A stretch of DNA of 64,000 nt, taken from positions 214,020 through 278,019 of the forward strand of contig JAGXHI010000061.1 in NCBI GenBank assembly GCA_024636295.1, in the 5' to 3' direction. Both the position numbers and the translations under genes were made by a program. Within the stretch, counting starts at the first letter, position 1; each line of letters begins with the position of its first letter. This document shows positions 1 through 8,456 of the stretch, piece by piece. The notes beneath the pieces were generated by a model. That model was given only the letters and a program-made list of their open reading frames with translations, made no database searches and was not told the DNA's origin. This DNA is from Desulfuromonadales bacterium (GTDB lineage Bacteria > Desulfobacterota > Desulfuromonadia > Desulfuromonadales > JAGXHI01).

Positions 1-759
1 ATCGGGCGAGGCAGAGCCAACCTCGAACTGGCCCTGGAGCTGGGGATCGTCGACCGCATCACCTCCAATCCGGGGGAAGGAGTCAGGGACGCCGATCTGG
101 TTTTTCTGGCGACTCCTGTTATGAGCCTCGAAGAGGTGACGGGACAGATTGCAGGACATCTGAAACCCGGCTCCGTCCTGACCGACGGCGGCAGCGTCAA
201 GGGGGAGGTCATCCGTCGCATCGAGCCGCTTCTGCCGGAAGGGGTTCATTTTGTCCCGGGACATCCTATCGCCGGAACCGAAAAAAGCGGCGCGGGCGCG
301 GCATTTTCCTCCTTGTACCGGAATCGAAGGTGCATTCTGACTCCCACCGCACGGACCGACAACAACGCACTGGATCTGGTGCGAAAGGTATGGGAGACCG
401 CCGGCAGCGAAGTCGTCGTTATGGATGTTGAAAAGCATGACCGTGTTCTGGCGGCCATCAGCCATCTTCCCCATATGGTGGCCTATGCCTTGGTAAACGC
501 CGTCGGATCGTATGATCGTTACGACGAAAATATCCTGGAGTATTCCGCCGGAGGATTCCGTGATTTTACCCGGATCGCTTCCTCCGACCCCACCATGTGG
601 CGTGATATCGCCATGACAAACAAGGTGGCACTGGTGGAGATGATGGAGCTTTTCGAGCGTTTTTTCGCCGAACTGAAGGAAGACGTCCGGCGGGGAGACG
701 GTGACAGCTTGTATGAATTTTTCTTCCGCTCCAAGAAGAACAGGGATGCCATTCTTTGA
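1..759 (+). CDS. tyrA: Prephenate dehydrogenase, 5' end off the window
   Basis: Oxidises prephenate to 4-hydroxyphenylpyruvate in tyrosine synthesis (cytosol, NAD-dependent). The frame is open from base 1, so the track start at 121 is only an internal Met; 252 residues are visible. The visible N-terminal part ends a Rossmann fold (DADLVFLATPV). GHPIAGTEKSG follows, the conserved prephenate-dehydrogenase substrate-binding stretch, then HDRVLAAISHLPHMVAYAL, the helical dimerisation region. The glycine-rich nucleotide-binding loop lies off the left edge. It is followed directly by aroA, as in Desulfuromonadia aromatic operons. Identity is firm; the start is not visible. Confidence 0.93.
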   Translation: MGRGRANLELALELGIVDRITSNPGEGVRDADLVFLATPVMSLEEVTGQIAGHLKPGSVLTDGGSVKGEVIRRIEPLLPEGVHFVPGHPIAGTEKSGAGAAFSSLYRNRRCILTPTARTDNNALDLVRKVWETAGSEVVVMDVEKHDRVLAAISHLPHMVAYALVNAVGSYDRYDENILEYSAGGFRDFTRIASSDPTMWRDIAMTNKVALVEMMELFERFFAELKEDVRRGDGDSLYEFFFRSKKNRDAIL

Positions 760-791
760 AGAACCGAGGCATTAACCTAAAAACGGATTCC

Positions 792-2087
792 ATGAATCAA
801 TTACAGACAAGCGTTGCTCCCGCCTCCAGGGTGGAGGGCGAAATCTCCGTTCCTGGAGATAAGTCCATTTCCCATCGCGCCGTGATGCTGGGATCCCTGG
901 CTGAAGGAATGACGGTGGTGCGGGGATTTCTTCACGGTGAGGACAACCGCGCCACTCTTGCGGCCTTCCGCAATATGGGCATTCCCATAGAGGAAAGCGC
1001 TGAGGGTGTTCTTAAAATTCACGGAAAGGGCCTGCACGGGCTTTCGGAGCCGGCAGACGTTATTGACTGCGGAAATTCAGGAACAACCATCCGGCTGATG
1101 ACCGGCCTGCTGGCGGGTCAGAAATTTTTTTCGGTTCTGACGGGCGATTCCTACTTGCGTAAGCGTCCCATGAAACGGGTGGTTCAACCTCTAGCCACCA
1201 TGGGCGCGCGAATCTGGGGAAGAAAGGATGGAGAATTCGCCCCTCTGGCGATCCGTGGCTGTGAGCTTGCATCTGCGGAGTACCACTCCCCCATTGCCAG
1301 TGCGCAGGTCAAATCCGCTCTTCTTTTTGCCGGACTGTACGCCGACGGCATAACGACGGTGCGGGAACCCCATCGCTCCCGAGATCACTCCGAGCGGATG
1401 CTGTCCTTGTTCGGAGCGGAGGTGCTCTCCTTCGAAGGCGGCGTCTCCCTTGCCGGGAATCCCCGCTTGCAGGGGCGGGAGGTGTTCGTGCCGGGGGATA
1501 TCTCCTCGGCGGCCTTTTTCATCGTCGCCGCACTGATCACACCCGGATCCGATCTGCGGATTCGCAATGTCGGGGTGAATCCGACCCGATGCGGAATTAT
1601 CGACCTCCTGCGAAGAATGGGTGCTTATATCGAGCTTGAAAATCTTCGGGAATTATCCGGAGAACCTGTGAGCGATCTGCATGTGAAGAGCAGCCCCCTT
1701 CGCGGAATCGAAATCGGCGGGGAAGACATCCCCAGGGCGATAGACGAACTTCCTGTCATCAGCGTTGCCGCCTCCCTTGCCGAAGGACGAACCGTCATCC
1801 GCGATGCCCGCGAACTGCGGGTGAAGGAAACCGACCGTATCGCTGCGATGAGCTCGGAACTGAACCGGATCGGTGGACGGGTGAAGGCTCTCGAGGACGG
1901 TATGATCATTGAGGGAGTTGAGCGTTTGAGCGGAGGCTCCGTCTCATCTCACGGCGACCATCGCATCGCCATGAGCCTTGCCGTGGCCGCATTGCGGGCA
2001 TCCTTGACCGTGTCCATTCAGGATACGGGATGCACAGCCACTTCCTTTCCGGATTTCTGGCATCTGCTGGAAAGAATCCGACAATAG
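792..2087 (+). CDS. aroA: 3-phosphoshikimate 1-carboxyvinyltransferase (EPSP synthase)
   Basis: Transfers enolpyruvate from PEP to shikimate-3-phosphate, the sixth step of the shikimate pathway. The 431-aa product has the usual length. Motifs in order: VPGDKSISHRA near the N-terminus, DCGNSGTTIRLM (about 90), DSYLRKRPM, LLFAGLYADG, VPGDISSAAFF, DELPVISVAA, RVKETDRI and GDHRIAMS near the C-terminus. The track starts at a TTG (756) inside the tyrA stop. I prefer ATG 792, because it gives the family's short N-terminus before the PGDKS motif. The SD is weak at both, so translational coupling from tyrA through the TTG cannot be excluded. It sits between tyrA and cmk. Confidence 0.93.
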   Translation: MNQLQTSVAPASRVEGEISVPGDKSISHRAVMLGSLAEGMTVVRGFLHGEDNRATLAAFRNMGIPIEESAEGVLKIHGKGLHGLSEPADVIDCGNSGTTIRLMTGLLAGQKFFSVLTGDSYLRKRPMKRVVQPLATMGARIWGRKDGEFAPLAIRGCELASAEYHSPIASAQVKSALLFAGLYADGITTVREPHRSRDHSERMLSLFGAEVLSFEGGVSLAGNPRLQGREVFVPGDISSAAFFIVAALITPGSDLRIRNVGVNPTRCGIIDLLRRMGAYIELENLRELSGEPVSDLHVKSSPLRGIEIGGEDIPRAIDELPVISVAASLAEGRTVIRDARELRVKETDRIAAMSSELNRIGGRVKALEDGMIIEGVERLSGGSVSSHGDHRIAMSLAVAALRASLTVSIQDTGCTATSFPDFWHLLERIRQ

Positions 2088-2223
2088 ATCTTCCGTATGT
2101 TTGTCTTGAATTCTTGGTCCCATTTTGCAAATGCCTGAAATCCGATTGCATCTGCTGTTTTTCAGGTCGGGTTTATCGAAGGCCCATATGTAAACGGGTT
2201 ATTTTCCCGGAGGGTTTCACGTT

Positions 2224-2928
2224 GTGAATAATGAACCGATCATTGCCATAGACGGTCCTTCGGGAGCCGGTAAAAGCACCCTCAGTCGACGACTGGCCAG
2301 GGCTTTGTCTTATACATATATCGATACCGGGGCCATGTACAGATCTGTGGCGCTTGCCGCCCAGCGAGCCCGTATTGACCCGGATGATGATTCTTCTCTT
2401 GCAGAATTATGCGATACGATCCGTATCGAATTCGTACGCGGTGGTGAGAGCGATCGCGTGCTGCTCGATGGCGAAGACGTATCCTCCGAGATCCGTACAC
2501 CGGAAAACAGCCTTTTGACCTCCCGCATCTCCTCCCGTCTTCCAGTGCGTGAGGCCATGGTGCGCCTGCAGCGAGAGATGGGCGCCCGCGGAGCAGTCGT
2601 TCTCGAGGGAAGGGATATCGGGACGGTGGTTTTTCCCGAGGCCGATGTCAAATTTTTTCTCTCGGCCTCGGCGCGGGAAAGGGGCCGAAGGCGTTACGAG
2701 GAATTGAAGGCGAAGGGACTCGAGGTGGATCTGGATCAAACCATTGCCGAGGTCGAGGCCCGCGATGCAGCGGACAGCGCCCGCGAGCATGCCCCCCTCC
2801 TTATGGCTGCAGACGCTTTCGACATCGACACAACCCAGAAGAATATTGAAGAGGTTCTGGAAGAGATGCTGCACGTGGTGGAAGCGAAAAGGCTGTCGGC
2901 GGCGCAGTTCAAGAGGAATGGGCCTTGA
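2224..2928 (+). CDS. cmk: Cytidylate kinase
   Basis: Phosphorylates CMP and dCMP to the diphosphates with ATP. P-loop GPSGAGKST at residues 11-19, then the DTGAMYRSVAL nucleoside-binding segment, and LEGRDIGTVVFP in the central region, all characteristic of bacterial CMP kinases. 234 aa, usual length. GTG start preceded by GGAGG about ten bases upstream. The stop codon overlaps the TTG start of ispH (TTGA), so the two are probably translationally coupled. The 136-base gap after aroA holds no ORF of note. The cmk-ispH-rpsA order is common in this lineage. Confidence 0.95.
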   Translation: MNNEPIIAIDGPSGAGKSTLSRRLARALSYTYIDTGAMYRSVALAAQRARIDPDDDSSLAELCDTIRIEFVRGGESDRVLLDGEDVSSEIRTPENSLLTSRISSRLPVREAMVRLQREMGARGAVVLEGRDIGTVVFPEADVKFFLSASARERGRRRYEELKAKGLEVDLDQTIAEVEARDAADSAREHAPLLMAADAFDIDTTQKNIEEVLEEMLHVVEAKRLSAAQFKRNGP

Positions 2929-3764
2929 AAATCATTCGCGCCTCCAGTGCAGGATTCTGTTTCGGCGTAAGACGGGCCTTCAGCCTGGCCTTTGAGGCCG
3001 CAGATCGCTATTCGCCTGTTTATTCACTGGGTCCTCTGATCCATTCGCCTCAAGTGGTAAAACGGCTGCAGGAGAGGGGAGTAGAGGTGGTCGAGGATGT
3101 AGACGGCTTGTCCGAAGGGGTGGTCATTGTGAGATCCCATGGCGTAACGGCGGAGAAAATGGAGGAGATCCTTGCCAGCGCCATGGATGTTGTGGACGCC
3201 ACCTGCCCCTTTGTTAAGAAAGCACAGGAATATGCCGCAATGCTGAGAAATGAGGGTTATTCTGTGGTGCTGGTCGGAGAGAAGGATCATCCGGAGGTCC
3301 AGGGCATCATTTCCTATGCGGAGAACGGGAACGTCTATGTTGTTGCCGATTTTAAGGAAGCCAGTTCCCTGCCCCGAAAAAGAAAAATGGGAATTGTGGC
3401 ACAGACGACCCAGTCCTATGAAAATCTGCGTCAGATTGTCGATGTCTGCCTGGAGAAAAGCCTGGAGCTGAGAGTTTTCAATACCATCTGCGATGCCACA
3501 TCCATTAGGCAGGAAGAGGCCCGTAGCATAGCCAGAAGATCCGATATGGTTCTGATCGTCGGCGGCTTCAACAGCGCCAATACAACACGTCTTGCACAGA
3601 TCTGCAGGGAGATTCAGCCTCATTCCCAGCATGTGGAAACGGCCGATCAAATTGATCCGGAATGGTTTGAGGGAGTGGAGGTTCTCGGAATTACCGCCGG
3701 GGCTTCGACTCCCGCCTGGATCATCGATGAAATCCTGGAAAAGGTTGAGAAATTGAAAAAATAA
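2925..3764 (+). CDS. ispH: 4-hydroxy-3-methylbut-2-enyl diphosphate reductase
   Basis: Last step of the MEP isoprenoid pathway: reductive dehydroxylation of HMBPP to IPP and DMAPP by a [4Fe-4S] enzyme. The three cluster cysteines are visible: C12 in AGFCFGVRRA, C94 in DATCPFV, and one in NTICDATSIRQEEA. RSHGV, with a substrate-binding His, and SANTTRL are also present. 279 aa, a normal length for IspH not fused to S1. Start is TTG overlapping the cmk stop by four bases. A separate rpsA follows 99 bases downstream; in some relatives ispH and rpsA are fused, but here a stop and a structured leader separate them. Confidence 0.95.
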   Translation: MKIIRASSAGFCFGVRRAFSLAFEAADRYSPVYSLGPLIHSPQVVKRLQERGVEVVEDVDGLSEGVVIVRSHGVTAEKMEEILASAMDVVDATCPFVKKAQEYAAMLRNEGYSVVLVGEKDHPEVQGIISYAENGNVYVVADFKEASSLPRKRKMGIVAQTTQSYENLRQIVDVCLEKSLELRVFNTICDATSIRQEEARSIARRSDMVLIVGGFNSANTTRLAQICREIQPHSQHVETADQIDPEWFEGVEVLGITAGASTPAWIIDEILEKVEKLKK

Positions 3765-3804
3765 AAATTTGTTTTTTTAATATCTTTATGATATCGTCCC
3801 CTTT

Positions 3805-3838
3805 CATGACTGCGAAGTCATGCTGTCGAAATCGACAG
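3805..3838 (+). promoter_or_regulatory. Twin hairpins in the rpsA leader
   Basis: Two perfect, directly abutting inverted repeats lie in the 99-base gap before rpsA. The first is CATGACT-GCGA-AGTCATG (3805-3822), with a GCGA (GNRA-type) tetraloop. The second is CTGTCGA-AA-TCGACAG (3823-3838). They end 25 bases before the rpsA ATG. A run of seven T at about 3772 lies upstream. Ribosomal protein S1 represses its own mRNA through leader hairpins in E. coli; that this leader acts likewise is inference. The second hairpin has only a two-base loop on paper and would open by a pair or two. Confidence 0.5.
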
Positions 3839-3863
3839 GAAATCAGCTAGGGGGTAGTACTTA

Positions 3864-5624
3864 ATGGCAGAAGAGAGGAAACTCAACACCGAAGAGAATC
3901 AGGAGGAGACTAACGACTTCCTGGAAGATGAAGTAAGCTTCAGCGAACTCTTCGAAAGCAGTATCAAAGAACTGAACGTCGGTGATGTCGTAGAAGGCAC
4001 CATCGTTCAGGTCAATCCGGATTCGGTCATCGTTGATGTCGGATACAAATCGGAAGGGCAGATCCCTATCAGCGAATTCGACCACGAAGGTGGAAAGCCT
4101 CAGGTGAAGGTCGGTGATGTGATCGATGTTCTTTTCGAGGGGACGGAAAGTGATAACGGGTTGGTCGGCTTGTCCAAAGAGAAAGCCGACCGACAGAAGG
4201 TCTGGAATGCCCTGGAAGAGGATTCCGTGGTTGAGGGCCGTATTGTCTCCCGTATCAAGGGCGGTCTTTCAGTGGACATTGGCGTTACCGCCTTTCTCCC
4301 CGGATCTCAGGTGGATCTTCGGCCCGTCCGTAATCTGGACAAACTGATCGGAGAGACCCTCGAATTTCGGATTATCAAGCTGAACAAGAGGCGGGGCAAC
4401 ATCGTTCTCTCACGAAGGGTTCTCCTTGAAGATGAACGAGAGAATCTTCGTTCTGACACTCTCAAAACCATCGAAGAAGGTCAGGTCGCAGAGGGTGTGG
4501 TTAAAAATCTCACCGATTACGGCGCTTTTATCGATCTGGGCGGAATCGACGGACTTCTGCATATCACCGATATGTCCTGGGGACGCGTTAATCATCCATC
4601 GGACATCCTCGCTGTTGGGGACAAGGTGAATGTCAAGGTTCTTAAATTCGACCGCGAAAGAGAGCGGGTATCATTGGGTCTGAAGCAGATTACGCCCGAT
4701 CCTTGGCTCTCCGTGGAAGAAAAATTTCCAGTCGGATCTCGTGTCCAGGGGAAGATCGTCAGCCTCACCGATTATGGCGCTTTTGTGGAACTCGAAGAAG
4801 GGGTCGAAGGGCTCATTCATATTTCCGAAATGAGCTGGACCAAGCGAATCAAGCACCCCAACAAGATTCTCAATATTGGAGATGAGGTCGAGTCGGTCGT
4901 GCTGGCCCTGGACATTTCCAACCGACGCATTTCTCTGGGACTGAAGCAGATTGAAACCAACCCATGGGAAGTGATCGGCGAGAAATTCCCCGTAGGCACC
5001 ATCATTGAGGGACAGATAAAAAATATCACCGATTTCGGTGTTTTCGTCGGTGTTGACGAGGGGATAGACGGGTTGGTACATATATCTGATCTTTCCTGGA
5101 CCAAACGGGTAAAACATCCCTCTGAATTATACAAGAAGGGTGATACCGTCAGGGCTGTCGTTCTGAATATCGATCGTGAAAATGAGCGTTTCAGTCTCGG
5201 CATCAAGCAGCTGACTCCCGATCCCTGGCAAACGATTCCCGAACGCTATGCTCCCGGAACCATCGTCCGTGGGCCGGTTACTTCGGTTACGGATTTCGGT
5301 ATTTTTCTGGAAGTCGAGGAAGGAATCGAAGGGCTGATTCACGTTTCCGAGATCAGCAAGGAGAAGATCGATACACCGAAGAGTTTTGCCAAAGTCGGCG
5401 ATGAACTTGAAGCCGTGGTTCTGAGCGTAGATACCGCCGAGCGCAAGATCGCTCTTTCGATCAAGCACCTGGCCGACCAGAAGGATAAAGCAGAAGTGGA
5501 TGCTTTCCTTGGGGCGCAGAAGAAGGCAACCTCCAGCTTCGGCGATCTCCTTCAAGGAGCCTTGGGTAAAAAGGATTCCCGGGAAGAGTCGGAAAAAAGT
5601 GAAAGTGAAGAAGAAACCGACTGA
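3864..5624 (+). CDS. rpsA: 30S ribosomal protein S1
   Basis: mRNA-binding ribosomal protein needed for initiation on structured messages. 586 aa with six S1 (OB-fold) repeats. The first two are degenerate (GDVVEGTIVQVNPDSVIVDVG and SVVEGRIVSRIKGGLSVDIG). Four canonical ones follow, each with the pattern G-x-V-x-x-(I/L)-T-D-(Y/F)-G-(A/I/V)-F and a (L/V)IHIS-type motif, spaced about 87 residues apart. Acidic N-terminus and a low-complexity charged C-terminal tail. SD is a GGGGG run nine bases before the ATG. The structured leader suggests post-transcriptional control. A hairpin follows the stop. Confidence 0.97.
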   Translation: MAEERKLNTEENQEETNDFLEDEVSFSELFESSIKELNVGDVVEGTIVQVNPDSVIVDVGYKSEGQIPISEFDHEGGKPQVKVGDVIDVLFEGTESDNGLVGLSKEKADRQKVWNALEEDSVVEGRIVSRIKGGLSVDIGVTAFLPGSQVDLRPVRNLDKLIGETLEFRIIKLNKRRGNIVLSRRVLLEDERENLRSDTLKTIEEGQVAEGVVKNLTDYGAFIDLGGIDGLLHITDMSWGRVNHPSDILAVGDKVNVKVLKFDRERERVSLGLKQITPDPWLSVEEKFPVGSRVQGKIVSLTDYGAFVELEEGVEGLIHISEMSWTKRIKHPNKILNIGDEVESVVLALDISNRRISLGLKQIETNPWEVIGEKFPVGTIIEGQIKNITDFGVFVGVDEGIDGLVHISDLSWTKRVKHPSELYKKGDTVRAVVLNIDRENERFSLGIKQLTPDPWQTIPERYAPGTIVRGPVTSVTDFGIFLEVEEGIEGLIHVSEISKEKIDTPKSFAKVGDELEAVVLSVDTAERKIALSIKHLADQKDKAEVDAFLGAQKKATSSFGDLLQGALGKKDSREESEKSESEEETD

Positions 5625-5649
5625 ATTGTTCCATTTCGTTCAAGCTAAC

Positions 5650-5678
5650 GCCCTCGCGGAAGAATATTCCGCGGGGGC
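5650..5678 (+). terminator. Hairpin after rpsA (terminator or attenuator)
   Basis: GCCCTCGCGGAA pairs with TTCCGCGGGGGC across a five-base loop: a 12-bp stem with one G-T pair. No good T-run follows (GATATTTGCAT), so it may only attenuate read-through into sppA or protect the rpsA 3' end. The right arm also supplies the G-rich stretch closest to the sppA start at 5688. Confidence 0.45.
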
Positions 5679-5687
5679 GATATTTGC

Positions 5688-6590
5688 ATGGGGCTCCCGA
5701 TGAAGAGAAGGCCATTTCTGATGGCGCTGCTCACCTTGGGAGCCATTTTTCTTGTCTTTGCAGGGCTGATCTGGATCGTGACGGCCTTTACGGGTAGGGG
5801 CTTGTTTCTCCCCTCGGGTGAGAAGGTCGGGATCATTGAGATCAACGGCGTTATCGCTTCGTCACGAAAGCCGATCGAGCAACTTCTCGAATTCCGCGAG
5901 GACTCTACCATTAAGGCTATTGTTCTTCGCGTCGATTCCCCAGGCGGAGGCGTCGGACCTTCGCAGGAAATCCACCGTGAGGTGATCAAAACGGCAGAAG
6001 TAAAACCTGTTGTGGCTTCCATGGGAGCTGTGGCCGCCTCTGGAGGGTATTACGTAATTGCGCCTGCTCAGCGTATCCTGGCCAATCCTGGCACCATCAC
6101 CGGAAGCATCGGCGTCATCATGGAATTCGCCAATGTTCGCGAACTCCTTCAAAAAATCGGTGTCGAGAGCGAAGTGATCAAGAGTGGAAAGCATAAGGAT
6201 ATAGGCTCTCCGATTCGCGCTTTGACCAAGGAGGATCGGAAGATATTGCAGGACCTGATTGAAGATGTTCACCTGCAGTTCGTAACCGCTGTCTCTGAAG
6301 GGCGGGGAATGAAGGTGGAGGAAGTCAAGACTTTTGCTGATGGAAGGATTTTCACCGGTCGTCAGGCACTGGAACTCGGATTGGTGGATGAGCTTGGCAA
6401 TTTACAGGATGCAGTGAAGGTCGGGGCGGACCTTGCCGGCATAAGAGGGGAACCCCAGGTGGTACGTCCCCGAGAGGAAAAACCTGGAATTCTTGAATAT
6501 CTGATTAGTGCAGCGGTCGGTCGATTGCCGTTCGGCCGCAGTGATCTATCATTGGGAGGTCTTCAATTTTTATGGTCTGGATTCGACTAG
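5688..6590 (+). CDS. sppA: Signal peptide peptidase SppA, short (36K) type
   Basis: Membrane-anchored S49 serine protease that degrades cleaved signal peptides. One N-terminal membrane anchor (about 10-32, FLMALLTLGAIFLVFAGLIW), then a single protease domain. VDSPGGGVGPS precedes the nucleophile in AAVAASGGYY-like sequence (GAVAASGGYYVI), and the catalytic Lys lies in SGKHKDIGSP. 300 aa, the half-length form that oligomerises rather than the duplicated E. coli form. ATG 5688 and in-frame ATG 5700 are both possible; 5700 has GGGG six bases upstream. Followed six to twelve bases later by ihfB. Confidence 0.92.
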   Translation: MGLPMKRRPFLMALLTLGAIFLVFAGLIWIVTAFTGRGLFLPSGEKVGIIEINGVIASSRKPIEQLLEFREDSTIKAIVLRVDSPGGGVGPSQEIHREVIKTAEVKPVVASMGAVAASGGYYVIAPAQRILANPGTITGSIGVIMEFANVRELLQKIGVESEVIKSGKHKDIGSPIRALTKEDRKILQDLIEDVHLQFVTAVSEGRGMKVEEVKTFADGRIFTGRQALELGLVDELGNLQDAVKVGADLAGIRGEPQVVRPREEKPGILEYLISAAVGRLPFGRSDLSLGGLQFLWSGFD

Positions 6591-6602
6591 GAGGACATGG
6601 CT

Positions 6603-6887
6603 ATGACCAAGAGTCAACTGATTGAGAGGCTGTCGTTTGAAAGCGGAACTCTGAACAAGAAAGAGGCGGAACTGATTGTCAATACCATTTTTGACAGCAT
6701 CGGCAGCGCACTCAAAGGTGGTGGAAGGGTAGAAATCCGAGGATTCGGGTCATTCAGTATTCGCAACCGGGACGGCCGCGAGGCCAGAAACCCCAAGAGT
6801 GGAGCACTGGTCAAAATCCCTTCCAAAAAGACACCTTTTTTCAAGACGGGAAAAGAGCTGCGGGAGCGCGTGAACAATGGCGGGTAG
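6603..6887 (+). CDS. ihfB: Integration host factor, beta subunit
   Basis: Nucleoid DNA-bending protein, one half of the IHF heterodimer. 94 aa. Starts MTKSQLIERLS, close to the usual IHF-beta MTKSELIERL, and has GRVEIRGFGSFSIRNR followed by ARNPKSGALVKIP, the beta-arm with the DNA-intercalating Pro. The track begins at ATG 6597, only two bases after AGGAGG; ATG 6603 has the same AGGAGG at eight-base spacing and gives the family N-terminus, so I use it. A strong terminator follows, closing the tyrA-ihfB gene string. HU could be confused with it, but the RVEIRGFGSF signature favours IHF-beta. Confidence 0.9.
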   Translation: MTKSQLIERLSFESGTLNKKEAELIVNTIFDSIGSALKGGGRVEIRGFGSFSIRNRDGREARNPKSGALVKIPSKKTPFFKTGKELRERVNNGG

Positions 6888-6937
6888 TGGATTGTCGTCA
6901 ACTTTTTGATAATGTGGTGGCGGCGGTTTAATAAAGA

Positions 6938-6963
6938 AAAGGCTCCGGTTTCCCGGGGCCTTT
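6938..6963 (+). terminator. Rho-independent terminator after ihfB
   Basis: AAAGGCTCCGG-TTTC-CCGGGGCCTTT: 11-bp stem with one G-T pair and a four-base loop, ending in TTTAAT. It lies 50 bases after the ihfB stop and ends the core operon. Confidence 0.8.
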
Positions 6964-7478
6964 AATCATGATGGGCTGGCATTGCGCTCCGCTTCCTGTC
7001 AATGTGGAACCCTACTCAAAAGCTCCCGGAGACTTTATTCATCGGTGTAGCGATCTTTCGGATTCCCTTCATGACCGAATCTCCCTGGGAGGGGATGCAT
7101 GTTTTTCAGGAGATGCGCGATGCCAGTTGCACCATATCCGGGATATCGACCGTTTTCTTGAAATTCTGGCCGTGAAACTTTAAATCGGCCTCTGAAATCC
7201 GTTTCAGGCGTCCCGTTCGAGGACGGGCAGGCACACCGCGAATTTGACCAAAGCCTTGTCGCATTAATGGTTGGCCGGATCTTCAAGGTACGCGTCGATA
7301 TCCCAGAAAAACTTTTCAAAGAACGTTAGTTGTCGTTAATGGTATGCTACCATATCCTGACTCTCTGTCAAAGGCAAAAGAGACTTCCGGATATTTTTCA
7401 GGAAGGGCGATTTCCGTTCTGCGGTTTTTCCGGAACCTTTCTGATTTCTGTGCCGGAATGGGGCGCACCTGAAGGAAT
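6964..7478. other. Gene-free gap after the core operon
   Basis: About 515 bases between the ihfB terminator and the RluA-type gene. The track ORFs here (6968-7183 plus, 7035-7319 minus, 7316-7588 minus) have no recognisable domain. The one suggestive thing is a broken minus-strand reading frame at 7106-7320, listed separately. No clear promoter was picked out. Confidence 0.5.
7106..7320 (-). pseudogene. Possible decayed coding remnant
   Basis: Read on the minus strand, one frame begins FEKFFWDIDAYLEDPANH and hits a stop. After a frame change the sequence continues GFGQIRGVPARP, then ISEADLKFHGQNFKKTVDIP and ends in a stop at 7106. The FFWDID start recalls small proteins encoded beside AbiEii-type nucleotidyltransferases (DUF6922-like: F-W-D-V-D near the N-terminus). 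I cannot confirm this. No intact ORF, no SD. It may equally be chance; the evidence is only that two frames look protein-like. Confidence 0.25.
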
Positions 7479-8423
7479 ATGTCAGGAAAAGTAATTCGAC
7501 TCAAGGCAGGTCCGGAAGATTCGGGTTTACGCCTGGACCAGTATATCTCCTCCCGAACCGGGGAATTGTCGCGAACTCTTCTTCGCAAAATAATTGATAT
7601 CGGGGGAGTACATGTTGGAGGGAGGCGTGTTCGTCGCTGCTCCCAACATGTCCGTCCAGGGGAGTCGGTTGAAATTTACCTCGATGGACTTCCTCTTGAG
7701 CCCTTTGTACTCCACGAGTCCCGCATCGTTTATCGGGACAAATACCTTCTGGCGATCGACAAACCCTCGGGTGTCGAAACTCAGCCCACTCCCGCTCGAT
7801 ACAAAGGCACGGTGTACGATGCCGTTTTAAATTATCTGAAAGATCCCTTTCGTCCTCTTGATCGGCCTGCTCTTGGAATGGTCCAACGCCTTGACAGGGA
7901 GACGTCGGGCATCATGGTTTTTTCCATCCATCCCAAGTCTCACCGTGGCCTGTCAGACGCATTCTCCGATCGCGAGGTGATTAAATCATACCTCACCATG
8001 GTGCATGGCCGTCCGGCTGAGGTTCAGGGTGAAATCCGCTCTTTTCTCGCACGTCGCCGCGCTTCCAATCGGATGAAATCGGTTCTTCGCGGAGGAAAGG
8101 CGGCCGTTACGCGATATAGGGTTTTGGAATTCTTTGAGGCGGCTGCGCTGCTCGAGGTGGATATCCTTACGGGACGAACACATCAGATCCGGATTCATTT
8201 CGCAGAGCAGGGGCATCCGGTGCTGGGGGATGATAAGTATGGGGCCATCTCTCATCCAGCGCAGAATATTCATCGCCTGATGCTTCATGCATGTCGTTTG
8301 AGGTTAACTCACCCGGTCAGCGGTCGGGTTTTAGATCTGAAGGTTCCTCTTCCCCCGGATTTTTCCGCTGCTCTGGACATCTATCGTAAAAAATCCGAAT
8401 GCCACGGCGCCATTGCGGATTAA
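7479..8423 (+). CDS. RluA-family pseudouridine synthase
   Basis: Converts uridine to pseudouridine in rRNA or tRNA. N-terminal S4 RNA-binding domain (about 15-75, GLRLDQYISSRTGELSRTLLRKII). Then the synthase domain with YLLAIDKPSGVETQP, catalytic Asp in MVQRLDRETSGIMVF (usual HRLDxxTSG, here QRLDRETSG), and ILTGRTHQIRIHFAEQGHPVLGDDKYG. 314 aa, normal for RluC/RluD-like enzymes. Which uridine is modified cannot be told from sequence, so no symbol is given. Stands alone after the 515-base gap, 33 bases before lgt and probably cotranscribed with it. Confidence 0.9.
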   Translation: MSGKVIRLKAGPEDSGLRLDQYISSRTGELSRTLLRKIIDIGGVHVGGRRVRRCSQHVRPGESVEIYLDGLPLEPFVLHESRIVYRDKYLLAIDKPSGVETQPTPARYKGTVYDAVLNYLKDPFRPLDRPALGMVQRLDRETSGIMVFSIHPKSHRGLSDAFSDREVIKSYLTMVHGRPAEVQGEIRSFLARRRASNRMKSVLRGGKAAVTRYRVLEFFEAAALLEVDILTGRTHQIRIHFAEQGHPVLGDDKYGAISHPAQNIHRLMLHACRLRLTHPVSGRVLDLKVPLPPDFSAALDIYRKKSECHGAIAD

Positions 8424-8456
8424 AAATTTCCTGTTCTTCTGCACTGAGGGCTTTCC

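Noticed and set aside
3765-3863. ispH-rpsA fusion or frameshift
   Set aside because: ispH has a full-length product with its own stop, and rpsA has its own SD and six S1 domains; the two are simply adjacent.
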